A stretch of 59,635 bases of DNA, taken from contig DASXLL010000056.1 of assembly GCA_036496265.1 (NCBI GenBank), forward strand, positions 1 to 59,635, read 5' to 3'. This document shows, piece by piece, positions 51,736-59,635 of the stretch. Within the stretch, counting starts at the first letter, position 1. Every line of letters begins with the position of its first letter. Source of the DNA: CAYLLN01 sp036496265 (lineage in GTDB: Bacteria > Planctomycetota > Planctomycetia > Pirellulales > Pirellulaceae). Position numbers and translations under genes: made by a program. Under the pieces are notes generated by a model, which saw nothing but the letters and a program-made list of their open reading frames with translations, was not told the DNA's origin and made no database searches.

Positions 51736-52806
51736 ATGACATCCGCCCGATTTCAGTCCCTGCTAGTTGTCGTCTTTGTCCCTTTAGTCAGCAATTCTGC
51801 CTTCGCCTTCGCCGGCGCCAGCGAAGACCGCACCATTCAAGGCGCACACGAAGTCATCCAGCAGTTCCAGCAATTGCAAATAAGGGAAATTCCTGAATCA
51901 TTGCTGGCCAATGCTCAAGCCGTCGCGATCATTCCCAACGTCATTAAGCTCGGCTTCGTCGTCGGCGGTCAGCGCGGCCACGGCGTCGTCGTCATCCGCC
52001 AGCCCGACGGCGCCTGGCGAGCGCCGGTGTTCATCACCATCACCGGCGGCAGCATCGGCTGGCAAGTAGGTGCTCAAGCAACCGACTTCGTCCTCGTCTT
52101 CAAAACCCAGCGCAGCGTCGATGGCCTCATGCGCGGCAAATTCACCCTCGGCGCCGATGCCGCCATCGCCGCGGGTCCCGTCGGCCGCCGCGCCGAAGCC
52201 GCAACCGATGTCGAGTTGAAGGCCGAGATCTATTCCTATTCCCGCAGCCGCGGCTTATTCGCTGGCGTCTCGCTCGAAGGCTCCGCCCTGCAGATCGATG
52301 ACCAGGCAAACGCCAATTACTACGGTGGCCCCGCCATGGCCGGTGCACCAGCCGCAATTCCGCCCGGCGCGCAAAGTCTCGTGCAAATCATCGCCGCTCT
52401 CACTGGTCCCTCGACCGGCCCCATCCCGATGCCAGCTGGCGCCATGCCAACTCCCGCCGTCGCCCCTGCCGGAGCAATGACCAGCATCTCATCCAGCGAT
52501 TCCGCCGCGACTCAAGCTGAACTCGCCCGCGCGGCCGCTAACTTGAATGCCGTGCTCGACGATTCCTGGCGGCGCTATCTGGCAATGCCAGCCGAAATCT
52601 ACGATCCCAATCGTCGGCCGGCGCCACAAACGATCGAAGCCACCCTCGCCCGGTTCAACACCGTGGCTTCCAACCCGCAATATCAAGCCTTAGCCAGCCG
52701 TCCAGAATTCCGCGCTATGCAGCAATTGCTCCAGCGCCTCGACGCCAGCCTGCGGATTTCAAATCCAGGACCAATCGCTCTACCGCCGCCACCTGCCATC
52801 CGCTAA
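51736..52806 (+). CDS. SYLF (Ysc84-like) lipid-binding domain protein
   Basis: 356 residues. Signal peptide MTSARFQSLLVVVFVPLVSNSAFA, then a SYLF domain (IPESLLANAQAVAIIPNVIKLGFVVGGQRGHGVVV, and EIYSYSRSRGLFAGVSLEGS). This family binds phosphoinositides in eukaryotes and membranes in bacteria. An Ala/Pro-rich linker follows, then a helical C-terminal region (about 250-345) that is not part of the SYLF fold. It is probably periplasmic, at the outer or inner membrane. Confidence 0.9.
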   Translation: MTSARFQSLLVVVFVPLVSNSAFAFAGASEDRTIQGAHEVIQQFQQLQIREIPESLLANAQAVAIIPNVIKLGFVVGGQRGHGVVVIRQPDGAWRAPVFITITGGSIGWQVGAQATDFVLVFKTQRSVDGLMRGKFTLGADAAIAAGPVGRRAEAATDVELKAEIYSYSRSRGLFAGVSLEGSALQIDDQANANYYGGPAMAGAPAAIPPGAQSLVQIIAALTGPSTGPIPMPAGAMPTPAVAPAGAMTSISSSDSAATQAELARAAANLNAVLDDSWRRYLAMPAEIYDPNRRPAPQTIEATLARFNTVASNPQYQALASRPEFRAMQQLLQRLDASLRISNPGPIALPPPPAIR

Positions 52807-52835
52807 CGCAGCTGTCTCTTATTAAAGACAGTCGC

Positions 52836-52985
52836 TTACTTGCCTTTCCGCGGCCGGTCAGCCACGGTGCTCTTCTTCGGTTGGGGAGCCAAGCCGTCTT
52901 TGCGCTGCTTTTTAGGGGTATTTACACCGATTGCGAGCAGTCCAAAGAACTCCAAACCTCGCCGTCCAGCCACTTTATCAGGCAT
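52836..52985 (-). CDS. Small basic protein (49 residues), candidate
   Basis: An ATG at 52985 preceded by GGAG eight bases upstream opens a 49-codon frame (MPDKVAGRRGLEFFGLLAIG start, Lys/Pro-rich end RPRKGK, TAA stop at 52836-52838); an in-frame ATG at 53000 could add five residues. It fills the otherwise empty gap between the SYLF gene and the oxidoreductase. The mix of a short hydrophobic stretch and a basic tail is reminiscent of small conserved planctomycete proteins, but I cannot assign a function. Confidence 0.45.
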   Translation of the reverse strand: MPDKVAGRRGLEFFGLLAIGVNTPKKQRKDGLAPQPKKSTVADRPRKGK

Positions 52986-53113
52986 ATTCGTTATCTCCAT
53001 AGCCATTATTATCGACCAAAGATAACAGAATATTAAGATTCAGACCCGCGCAAGGCAAGCGCAAAGAACCTTTGTAATCTCCCATTTCCCGGCGTTTCGC
53101 GGCTAATGCCAGG

Positions 53114-53148
53114 TTCTGACTTCTAACTTCTGGCCTCTGACCTCTGGC
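53114..53148. repeat. Heptamer tandem repeat at the 3' end of the oxidoreductase gene
   Basis: Units TTCTGAC, TTCTAAC, TTCTGGC, CTCTGAC, CTCTGGC in a row, ending next to the stop of the oxidoreductase gene (stop at 53150-53152). Confidence 0.8.
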
Positions 53149-53149
53149 C

Positions 53150-54475
53150 TTACACCTTCGGCTCCCACCCCGGCCGATACTCGCGACCCCACAGCTTCAT
53201 CGCTTCAGCGTCGTTCAAAATATGACCATCCTTTTCGCTCGTCGTCAGCACGCGATTAACACGATGAGCAATATTGCCCAGATGGCACAGCAGCGTGCTC
53301 TTGTGCCCCTCCTCAATATCCGCGTGCGGCCGCTCGCCGCTCTTGATGCACTCCAGAAAATTAGCAATGTGCTCCCGCTCGCTCCCGCCCGCGCTGCGCC
53401 CGCCAACTTCCTTATTCTTAATGTCAAACAACTTGTAATTGCTGCCGTCCATGACGATCGTCCCCTTCTCGCCATGAAACGAAATGCCAAACCCATTTCC
53501 TTGCGGCCCATACGGTGACCAACTCAACCCTTCCCACAAAATCGTCTTCTTCCCGGGAAAGTTGTATGTAACGCAATGTGTGTCCGGTGTTTCCTGGCAA
53601 TCGTCATGACGATACTTCCCGCCACCGCTCACAACGCGAATCGGATAATCGACCGCCAGGCCCCACCGCGCGACATCCAAGCCGTGAATGCCGTTGTTTC
53701 CCAGCTCGCCGTTCCCCCAATGCCAATGCCAGTGCCAGTTGTAATGAACGTAAACGTCCTGCGTTTTTCCCTCGCCGTTGCTCATGTACGGCCGATCCGG
53801 CGCCGGGCCCTGCCACAGCTCCCAATTCAGCCACGACGGCGGCGCTGCAGGCTTCGCCATCCCAATCGATGGCCGGTTGTTGTTGTACCAAACACGTGAA
53901 TAGTGCATCGGCCCGATCTCGCCGTCGTGAATCTTGTTGATCGCCTCGATCAGCGCCGGATACGACCGCCGCTGCGTACCAAGCTGCACCACGCGGTTGT
54001 TCTTCCGTGCCGCGGCAACGGCCAATTCGCCCTCGCGAGGATTGTGACACGCCGGCTTCTCACAATACACATGCTTCCCCGCCGAGCAGCCCAGAATCGT
54101 CGCCGGGGCATGCCAATGGTTCGGCGCGGCAACAAACAGCACATCAATATTCTTGTCGTCGAGCGCTTTGCGGAAATCGGTCACCCCTTCGACTTTGCGT
54201 TCCTGCAGCTTGCCAAGATTCACTTTCATGCGATCGACAACTCGCTCATCGACATCGGCGATATAACCGATCTCCGTGTTCGTTTGCTTCAAATACGACT
54301 GCGCGAGCGCCCCGCCCCGGCCATTCGCCCCCATCAACACGGCTGAAACCCGCTCATTCGCCGACCGCGACTGCTGAGCGGGTGCTTCCGAGACGAAATA
54401 ACCAGAAGCCACTGCGGCGCTCGTGGCCAGAGCCGAGTTTTCGAGGAACGAGCGGCGATCGATCTGGCGAGACAT
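53150..54475 (-). CDS. Gfo/Idh/MocA family oxidoreductase with twin-arginine leader
   Basis: 441 residues from ATG 54475. DRRSFLENSALAT is a twin-arginine export signal. The Rossmann part follows (VLMGANGRGGALAQSY), then the EKPACHNPREG motif of the family (EKP lysine) and a C-terminal alpha/beta domain rich in Trp and His (YVHYNWHWHWHWGNGE). Exported versions are abundant in planctomycetes and act on sugars or sugar acids with a tightly bound nicotinamide cofactor. The substrate is unknown. It is divergent from the gamma-glutamyltransferase gene (217 bp). Confidence 0.93.
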   Translation of the reverse strand: MSRQIDRRSFLENSALATSAAVASGYFVSEAPAQQSRSANERVSAVLMGANGRGGALAQSYLKQTNTEIGYIADVDERVVDRMKVNLGKLQERKVEGVTDFRKALDDKNIDVLFVAAPNHWHAPATILGCSAGKHVYCEKPACHNPREGELAVAAARKNNRVVQLGTQRRSYPALIEAINKIHDGEIGPMHYSRVWYNNNRPSIGMAKPAAPPSWLNWELWQGPAPDRPYMSNGEGKTQDVYVHYNWHWHWHWGNGELGNNGIHGLDVARWGLAVDYPIRVVSGGGKYRHDDCQETPDTHCVTYNFPGKKTILWEGLSWSPYGPQGNGFGISFHGEKGTIVMDGSNYKLFDIKNKEVGGRSAGGSEREHIANFLECIKSGERPHADIEEGHKSTLLCHLGNIAHRVNRVLTTSEKDGHILNDAEAMKLWGREYRPGWEPKV

Positions 54476-54560
54476 TCGAAAAGCTCCAAGCAGGCGGCAG
54501 TTAAGGCGGGTATAGCCAGCTAATCTAACACAGCGCCGCGCCAAACGCAGCACACTCATC

Positions 54561-54640
54561 AGCCGGGAGCAAACCTGCTCCCGGAGCGCCGCCAATCCAT
54601 TTTCCATTCTCCGCAAAGCCAAGTTTCTTCACGGCTATTT
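54561..54640. repeat. REP element, family R2, with decayed partner
   Basis: The palindrome GCCGGGAGC-AAACCT-GCTCCCGG at 54561-54583 belongs to the family at 16941-17016. A partner near 54619-54640 (GCCAAGTTTCTTCACGGC) is eroded. As at 16941, the doublet precedes a gene for an exported protein. Confidence 0.65.
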
Positions 54641-54692
54641 TGCTGTCGCCCAATTTGGTGCTACGTTAGACGCCAAACAATCAGGAGAAGCC

Positions 54693-56378
54693 ATGTCGAA
54701 AAACCTCACCCGTCGCGCTTTCAATCGGCAACTCTCCACCCTCGCGGCCGCGCCGCTCGCCGCTTCTTTATTGCAACCGATCTGCGCGGATGATTCATCC
54801 TCCCTCGGCTTCGTCCGCGGCGAGCCCACCGCCGATAAAGTCGGCCTCGAAGTCCTCGCCGGCGGCGGCAACGCCATCGACGCCATCGTCGCTGCCGCCA
54901 TGGTGGCCGCCGTCGTTGTTCCGCATCAAACCGGCTGGGGCGGCTACGGCGGCCATGCCACCATCGCGGTCGACGGCGGCAAAAAAATCACCTCCATCGA
55001 CTTCAACACCATGGCCCCGGCTGCCATGAAAGAGGACATCTTTGCCCCCGACGCCAACGGCAAAGTCGCCGGCCAAAAGAACTTCTACGGTTGGCTCGCC
55101 GCCGGCGTCCCGGGCATTCCAGCCGGCCTGGAGTTTCTGCTCAAGCGATACGGCACGCGTTCGTTTAAGGATTCCGTTCAGCCGGCAATCAACCTCGCCA
55201 AAAACGGCTTTCCCTTCGGCGGCGCCGCGGTCGCGTTGAAACCGGCTTCCAAGCGACTAAGTGATGACCCCGCTTCCCGCGACCTCTACTTCAAGGACGG
55301 CAAACCGCTCGAAGCCACCGATCACTACGCTAATCCCGATTTGGCGAAGATGCTCGAATCGCTGGCCCGCGACAATTCCGCCGAGTCGTTCTATCGCGGC
55401 GATATCGCCAAACAAATCGCCGCCGCCTTTAAGGCCAACGGCGGAATCGTCACCGCCGAAGACATGGCCGCCTACCAGGCTCGCGAAGTCGAGCCACTTA
55501 AAATCACCTGGGGCGATTGGTCCATCCACACCGCGCCGCTCACCGCCGGCGGCGCAACAATTCTCGAAGCCATGCTCCTGCTCCAAGAACTAAAATGGGC
55601 CGACAAAGATCCATTAGCCGTCGAAACCGCCCAGCTTCAAGTCGAAGCCTTCCGCTATGCCTGGCAGGACCGACTGCAGTTTTTTGGCGACCCCAAACGC
55701 GTGGATATCGAGTTCGACAAACTGGCATATTCGGCGACCGGCAACAACCCGATGCGGGCAGGCTTCTTCAATCCCGGTTTCATCCACGGCGTCGCCCGCC
55801 TCATCGAGCGAGCCGTGTTTACCAACAACTACCCGTTGCCCGTCCGCGTCACCTCCCGGCCCGACCAAGGCACCATCAACCTCAGCGCCGTCGACAAACA
55901 CGGCAATCTCGCCGCCCTCACGCTCACCCACGGCGGCGGCTTCGGCGCCAACGTCACGGTCCCCGGCCTCGGCCTTACTCTCGGCCACGGCATGTCCCGC
56001 TTCGACCCGCACCCCGGCCATCCGAATTGTCCCGGCTGGTTCAAGCGCCCCCTCCACAACATGTGCCCCACGATTCTTTGCAAAAGCGGCCAGCCGATGT
56101 ATGCCCTCGGCGCCCGCGGCGGCCGCAAAATCCCCAACGCCGTTGCCGAAGTGATCCTGCAAATCGTCGCCCGCGGCAAATCACTCACCGAAGCCGTCGC
56201 CGCCCCGCGCCTGCACACCGAGGGCATGCTCGCCGTTCAATTCGAAAAGGCTTGGCCCTCGGCTCAATCCGACGCCCTCAAAACTCGCGGCTACACCGTC
56301 ACCACCGCCCCCAGCGCCACCGTCAGCGCCGCCGGCCTATCCAGTGAGCCTGCGAAATTTGTGGCGGCGATGCGATAG
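54693..56378 (+). CDS. ggt: Gamma-glutamyltransferase (exported)
   Basis: 561 residues. The twin-arginine leader (TRRAFNRQLSTLAAA) is followed by the Ntn-hydrolase precursor fold: VLAGGGNAIDAIVAA near residue 60 of the large subunit. The processing site is near Thr412 (ALTLTHGGGFG), which would become the N-terminal nucleophile of the small subunit after self-cleavage; VPGLGLTLGHGMSRFDP follows. It cleaves glutathione and related gamma-glutamyl bonds in the periplasm. The TTHG-like context is slightly unusual, so a cephalosporin-acylase-like member is an alternative. Confidence 0.88.
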   Translation: MSKNLTRRAFNRQLSTLAAAPLAASLLQPICADDSSSLGFVRGEPTADKVGLEVLAGGGNAIDAIVAAAMVAAVVVPHQTGWGGYGGHATIAVDGGKKITSIDFNTMAPAAMKEDIFAPDANGKVAGQKNFYGWLAAGVPGIPAGLEFLLKRYGTRSFKDSVQPAINLAKNGFPFGGAAVALKPASKRLSDDPASRDLYFKDGKPLEATDHYANPDLAKMLESLARDNSAESFYRGDIAKQIAAAFKANGGIVTAEDMAAYQAREVEPLKITWGDWSIHTAPLTAGGATILEAMLLLQELKWADKDPLAVETAQLQVEAFRYAWQDRLQFFGDPKRVDIEFDKLAYSATGNNPMRAGFFNPGFIHGVARLIERAVFTNNYPLPVRVTSRPDQGTINLSAVDKHGNLAALTLTHGGGFGANVTVPGLGLTLGHGMSRFDPHPGHPNCPGWFKRPLHNMCPTILCKSGQPMYALGARGGRKIPNAVAEVILQIVARGKSLTEAVAAPRLHTEGMLAVQFEKAWPSAQSDALKTRGYTVTTAPSATVSAAGLSSEPAKFVAAMR

Positions 56379-56598
56379 CAGGCGATTGAACAAAAGCAAG
56401 CAAAGGCAGCAAAGAAACTCAGATAGCTAACAAGAGGCAACTGAGGGAACTGAAAGGGGGGAAAGAAATCCACACTAAGATCTCTCCGTTACCTCCGTTT
56501 CCTCCTGTTCAACTGCCTTCTTTACTTCCTTTGCTACCTTCTGTTCAAAATGAGCTGCGTTTCTTGCACCATTTGACGCTTCCGGCGACACTGTAAAC
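56379..56598. repeat. Repeat-rich intergenic gap before the DUF1549-LamG gene
   Basis: The gap contains purine-rich phrases with a loose nine-base period (on the minus strand GGAGGAAAC, GGAGGTAAC) and a rough inverted partner (CAAAGGCAGCAAAG, CAACTGAGGGAACTG). No gene is supported. Confidence 0.5.
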
Positions 56599-59500
56599 AT
56601 GCTACGTCTTGTGCCAGTTGTCGTTGTAATTCTTTTGCCGATTCTGTCGGCCGCGCCAACCAGTGCGCAGTCATCGCCAACAATCGAATTCAACCGCGAC
56701 GTCCGCCCCATCCTCGCCGACCACTGCTTCCAATGTCACGGCCCCGACGTCGCCCAGCGCAAAGCCGACCTCCGTCTCGACGTCGAGCCCAAACCCGACC
56801 GTGAAGGCGGCCCCATCCTCATCCCCGGCCAGCCCGACAAGAGCGAACTCTTTCGCCGAGTCAAATCATCCGATCCCGACGAAAAAATGCCCCCGCCCGG
56901 AAAAGGCACAGCACCAACCGACAACGAACTAAACATCCTGCAGCAGTGGATCACCTCCGGCGCCAAATTCGAAAAACACTGGTCTCTTTTACCAATCCGC
57001 CACCCAGATATACCGCTCATCCAAACCCGAAGCGTAAGCGAGGCAATCTCAAACACGCCTCCCACACAAACCCGAAGCGTAAGCGAGGGACTTCCACGCA
57101 CACCGCTCACACAAACCCGAAGCGTAAGCGAGGGACTTCCACCCACACCGCTCACACAAACCCGAAGCGTAAGCGAGGGTGCTAATAACGCACGCTTTCA
57201 GCATTCATCATTCAGCATTCATAATTCCCTCGACCCCTTCATCTTGGACCGTCTCGAAAAGGCGGACCTGACGCCCTCTCCTCCCGCCGACAAACCCACC
57301 CTCCTCCGCCGCGCCTCCTTCGCCCTCACCGGCCTCCCACCCTCCCTCGACGACCTCCAAGAATTCGCCGCCGTCCCTACCTCTGCCTCTCTAAATTCCG
57401 AACCCCGAGCCCCGAGTCCCGAACCCCCAATCCCGAGCCCCGACTGGTACGAACGCTACATCGACAAGCTCCTCGCCTCCCCCCGCTACGGCGAACGCCT
57501 GGCCGTCCCCTGGCTCGACGCCGCCCGCTATGCCGACACCAGCGGCTACCAAAGCGACGGCGAGCGCCACATGTGGCGCTGGCGCGACTGGGTCGTCGAA
57601 GCCCTCAACGCCAACCTGCCCTTCGATCAATTCACGATCGAGCAACTCGCCGGCGACCTGCTGCCGAGCGCCACGCTCGACCAAAAAATCGCCACCGGCT
57701 TCAACCGCAACCACCGCGGCAACGCCGAAGGCGGCATCATCCCCGAAGAATACGCGGCCGAATACGTCGCCGACCGCGTCGAAACCACCGCCACCGTCTG
57801 GCTCGGCCTCACCCTCGGCTGCTGCCGCTGCCACGACCACAAATACGATCCCCTCACCCAACGCGACTTCTACTCCCTCTTCGCCTTCTTCAACAACATC
57901 CCCGAAAAAGGCCGCGCCATCAAAATCGGCAACTCCCCGCCATACATCCAGGCCCCGACGCGGCTCCAAGCCGAGGACTTACAACGATTGGAGCTGAGGC
58001 ATGGGTTCGGCTGGCGAAATCCACCGCCAATTTTCCTGGCGATATTGGAATGGGAGCAGTCGCGACGCGGCATGATAGGAGATTGGTATCCGACGGATGG
58101 CCTCGTTGCCCATTTGCCGCTGGACGGGGATACCAAGGAACAAGTGAACGGTATTATCGCCGAACCACCGCCTGAGAATTGCGATTTTGCGGCGGGACGG
58201 CTTGATAGAGCGGGCCAGTTCAACGGAAGCCAGTCTGTTGAGCTTCCCAATGCCGGCGATTTTGGGTTCTTCGATAAGTTTTCACTCGCGGCGTGGATTT
58301 ATGTGAAGCCAGGCTCAGGCGGCACCATCGTTTCGCACATGGTCGATGAGCCGCAGGGCGAAGGCTACCAATTGGCACTCGTCGGAGGCAAGCTGCAATT
58401 CAATTTGTCGAAAAGGTGGCTCGACGATGCCCTCCGAGTGGAAACGGTTGATTCGTTGATCCCAGGAACCTGGCGACATGTCGTCGCCACGTACGATGGA
58501 TCGCGCGACGCGGACGGAGTAAGGCTATACGTGGATGGAGAGCCCCGGAAGTTGAATGTCCTCCTTGATGAATTGAACCAAACATTTGCTACGAAACAGC
58601 CTTTACGAGTCGGAGGCGGCGGCGGGTCGGAAGGACGATTCCACGGAGCGATTGACGATGTGCGAATTTACGCACGCGCTCTGCCTCCCGAAGAAGCACT
58701 CGTTCTGGCGACACCGCAAACGCTCGACGAAATCTTCTCGATCGAGAATTTCAAAAGAACCGCGGGGCAAGCCGCGAAGCTCCAATTCGCTTTTCTGGAG
58801 GAGCAGGGGCCGGAAGAGATTCGGTCGGCTTACAAGAAATACAAAGCTGGCCAACACGTGCTGGCCGAATTTCGCGAAAAGCTTCCCACCGTCATGGTCA
58901 TGGAAGAACTCCCCACTCCCCGCGAAACCCACATCCTCCTCCGCGGCCAATACGACAAACCCGGCGACCCCGTCCTCCCCAACACCCCTGCCGAACTCCC
59001 CCCACTTGCTTCCGCTTCCTCCCCGAGCCCCGAGCCCCGAACCCCGATCCCCCCTGCGTCTCCCTCCCGCCTCGACCTCGCCCGCTGGCTCGTCAACCGC
59101 GACAACCCTCTCACCGCCCGCGTCATCGTCAACCGCGCCTGGCAGCTCCACTTCGGCGCCGGCCTCGTCAAATCGTCCGAAGACTTCGGCCGCCAAGGCG
59201 AATCCCCCTCCCACCTCGACCTCCTCGACCACCTCGCCTCCGAATTTCAATCCGATTGGGACGTCAAACGCCTCCACCGCACCATCGTCACCAGCGCAAC
59301 CTACCGCCAATCATCTGAGTTCAAGGTTCAAAGTTCAAGGTTCAAGGTTGGCGCCGACAAATCAACTTTGAACTTTGAACCCGGAACTTTGAACTCTTCC
59401 GCCCCCGACCCCGACAACCGCCTCCTCTCCCGCGGACCTCGCCTCCGCCTCTCCGCCGAGCAGCTCCGCGACCAGGCCCTCTTCGTCAGCGGCGAACTAG

Positions 59501-59635
59501 TCGAACAACTCGGCGGCCCCTCCGTCAAACCGCTCCAACCTCCCGGCCTCTGGTCCGAGCTCACCGGCGGCGACGATTACAAGCCCGGCACAGGCCCCGA
59601 CCTTGTCCGCCGCAGCCTCTACACCTTCTGGAAGC
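56599..59635 (+). CDS. Exported DUF1549 - LamG - DUF1553 cytochrome-type protein (3' partial)
   Basis: An uninterrupted frame of 1012 codons runs from ATG 56599 to the end of the window. Order: signal peptide (LRLVPVVVVILLPILSAAPTSA); a cytochrome-like domain with DHCFQCHGP (CxxCH); a repeat-encoded linker (57022-57229); the DUF1549 domain, with CCRCHDHKYDPLTQRDF as a second CxxCH; a laminin-G/concanavalin-type domain (about 58090-58690; FSLAAWIYV, WRHVVATYDG, GAIDDVRIYARAL); then DUF1553 (ARWLVNRDNPLTARVIVNRAWQLHFG). At least six tracts of dispersed repeats lie inside, all in frame. The LamG stretch has clearly different codon use. It is probably a periplasmic heme-bearing protein of polysaccharide breakdown (inference). 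Confidence 0.92.
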   Translation, partial: MLRLVPVVVVILLPILSAAPTSAQSSPTIEFNRDVRPILADHCFQCHGPDVAQRKADLRLDVEPKPDREGGPILIPGQPDKSELFRRVKSSDPDEKMPPPGKGTAPTDNELNILQQWITSGAKFEKHWSLLPIRHPDIPLIQTRSVSEAISNTPPTQTRSVSEGLPRTPLTQTRSVSEGLPPTPLTQTRSVSEGANNARFQHSSFSIHNSLDPFILDRLEKADLTPSPPADKPTLLRRASFALTGLPPSLDDLQEFAAVPTSASLNSEPRAPSPEPPIPSPDWYERYIDKLLASPRYGERLAVPWLDAARYADTSGYQSDGERHMWRWRDWVVEALNANLPFDQFTIEQLAGDLLPSATLDQKIATGFNRNHRGNAEGGIIPEEYAAEYVADRVETTATVWLGLTLGCCRCHDHKYDPLTQRDFYSLFAFFNNIPEKGRAIKIGNSPPYIQAPTRLQAEDLQRLELRHGFGWRNPPPIFLAILEWEQSRRGMIGDWYPTDGLVAHLPLDGDTKEQVNGIIAEPPPENCDFAAGRLDRAGQFNGSQSVELPNAGDFGFFDKFSLAAWIYVKPGSGGTIVSHMVDEPQGEGYQLALVGGKLQFNLSKRWLDDALRVETVDSLIPGTWRHVVATYDGSRDADGVRLYVDGEPRKLNVLLDELNQTFATKQPLRVGGGGGSEGRFHGAIDDVRIYARALPPEEALVLATPQTLDEIFSIENFKRTAGQAAKLQFAFLEEQGPEEIRSAYKKYKAGQHVLAEFREKLPTVMVMEELPTPRETHILLRGQYDKPGDPVLPNTPAELPPLASASSPSPEPRTPIPPASPSRLDLARWLVNRDNPLTARVIVNRAWQLHFGAGLVKSSEDFGRQGESPSHLDLLDHLASEFQSDWDVKRLHRTIVTSATYRQSSEFKVQSSRFKVGADKSTLNFEPGTLNSSAPDPDNRLLSRGPRLRLSAEQLRDQALFVSGELVEQLGGPSVKPLQPPGLWSELTGGDDYKPGTGPDLVRRSLYTFWK
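57022..57180. repeat. Four in-frame 45-bp repeats (family R4)
   Basis: ACCCGAAGCGTAAGCGAGG recurs with an exact 45-base spacing (about 57023, 57068, 57113, 57158), so the protein repeats QTRSVSEG plus a Pro/Leu/Thr spacer every 15 residues. The core is the same sequence as in the inverted copies at 24012 and 46726. Confidence 0.93.
57195..57229. repeat. In-frame heptamer repeat (CATTCAT type)
   Basis: Units CTTTCAG, CATTCAT, CATTCAG, CATTCAT, AATTCCC, encoding FQHSSFSIHNS directly after the 45-bp repeats. Confidence 0.8.
57394..57442. repeat. In-frame heptamer repeat (AGCCCCG type), copy 1
   Basis: Seven units: AATTCCG, AACCCCG, AGCCCCG, AGTCCCG, AACCCCC, AATCCCG, AGCCCCG. They encode a Pro/Ser/Glu linker inside the DUF1549 part. 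Confidence 0.85.
59019..59053. repeat. In-frame heptamer repeat (AGCCCCG type), copy 2
   Basis: Units TCCCCG-like, AGCCCCG, AGCCCCG, AACCCCG, ATCCCCC, encoding SPSPEPRTPIPP before DUF1553. Confidence 0.8.
59319..59398. repeat. In-frame inverted pair of heptamer repeats (GTTCAAG type)
   Basis: 59319-59353: GTTCAAG, GTTCAAA, GTTCAAG, GTTCAAG, GTTGGCG. 59364-59398: AACTTTG, AACTTTG, AACCCGG, AACTTTG, AACTCTT. The two tracts are reverse complements, so the element can fold into a hairpin while staying open in frame inside DUF1553. Confidence 0.88.

Noticed and set aside
57022..57180. Regularly spaced 45-bp repeats as a possible CRISPR array
   Set aside because: Only four copies, a conserved spacer, exact coding frame, and no cas genes; it is a protein-coding tandem repeat.
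56663..59371. Several short frames suggesting that the last gene is broken by frameshifts
   Set aside because: Reading the sequence codon by codon from ATG 56599 in one frame gives no stop up to the window end, with recognisable domains throughout; the short frames are shadows.
1..59635. tRNA or rRNA genes, insertion sequences and prophage genes
   Set aside because: No T-arm-like motif with flanking stems, no transposase or phage-like protein was found in reading either strand.

Overview
This is a GC-rich bacterial chromosome segment, almost certainly from a planctomycete and probably of the Pirellulales type (inference from gene content; no rRNA lies in the window). The supporting families are a DUF1559 prepilin-like protein, two DUF1549/DUF1553 cytochrome-type proteins, a DUF1501 protein, a sulfatase, a Gfo/Idh/MocA oxidoreductase with a twin-arginine leader, two large Ser/Thr kinases, an ECF-type sigma factor and an Lhr helicase. 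I see no tRNA, rRNA, CRISPR array, insertion sequence or prophage. The first and last genes run off the window. The last gene is a continuous open frame of more than 1000 codons that can be missed because it has no stop inside the window and is riddled with repeats.

Layout. 1-11 kb: Cache-type sensor Ser/Thr kinase (5' truncated), lhr helicase, a c-type-cytochrome-like membrane protein overlapping a DUF1559 gene, purF and a secreted esterase. 12-28 kb: two related clusters built on TolQ/ExbB and TolR/ExbD proton channels, facing each other around a VWA gene and an amino-acid permease. Cluster A (+) is exbB, exbD, exbD, a membrane protein with an EEMPAYWRL motif, a TonB-like anchor fused to a squalene-cyclase-like toroid, a 987-codon TPR protein and a VWA protein. 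Cluster B (-) is an ExbB-like protein, a 110-residue TonB-like stub, a second divergent ExbB-like protein, then the same exbB, exbD, exbD, EEMPAYWRL order. 28-38 kb: a 3-isopropylmalate/tartrate dehydrogenase-like gene, an orphan antitoxin-like gene, a trypsin-like protease, a His/Gly-rich secreted protein, a Dabb protein, a beta-propeller, and a signalling block (receiver-like, HTH-PTS IIA fusion, Ser/Thr kinase, divergent ECF sigma). 38-60 kb: D-aminoacylase-like gene, sulfatase, a four-gene redox operon (DUF1549/1553, DUF1501, cupredoxin, SoxC-like), RRM RNA-binding protein, M16 peptidase, amidohydrolase, SYLF protein, Gfo/Idh/MocA oxidoreductase, gamma-glutamyltransferase and a second DUF1549-LamG-DUF1553 gene.

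Two things stand out. First, the paired ExbB/ExbD clusters: both carry a membrane anchor with the SxxxH transmembrane signature of TonB, and one of these anchors is fused to an alpha/alpha-toroid domain. This looks like a dedicated proton-driven envelope machine that I cannot match to a described system. Second, the window is peppered with short repeats: palindromic REP-like elements and degenerate seven-base tandem repeats with many different unit sequences. Several lie inside coding regions in frame. They supply linkers, the N-regions of signal peptides, a start codon and stop codons.
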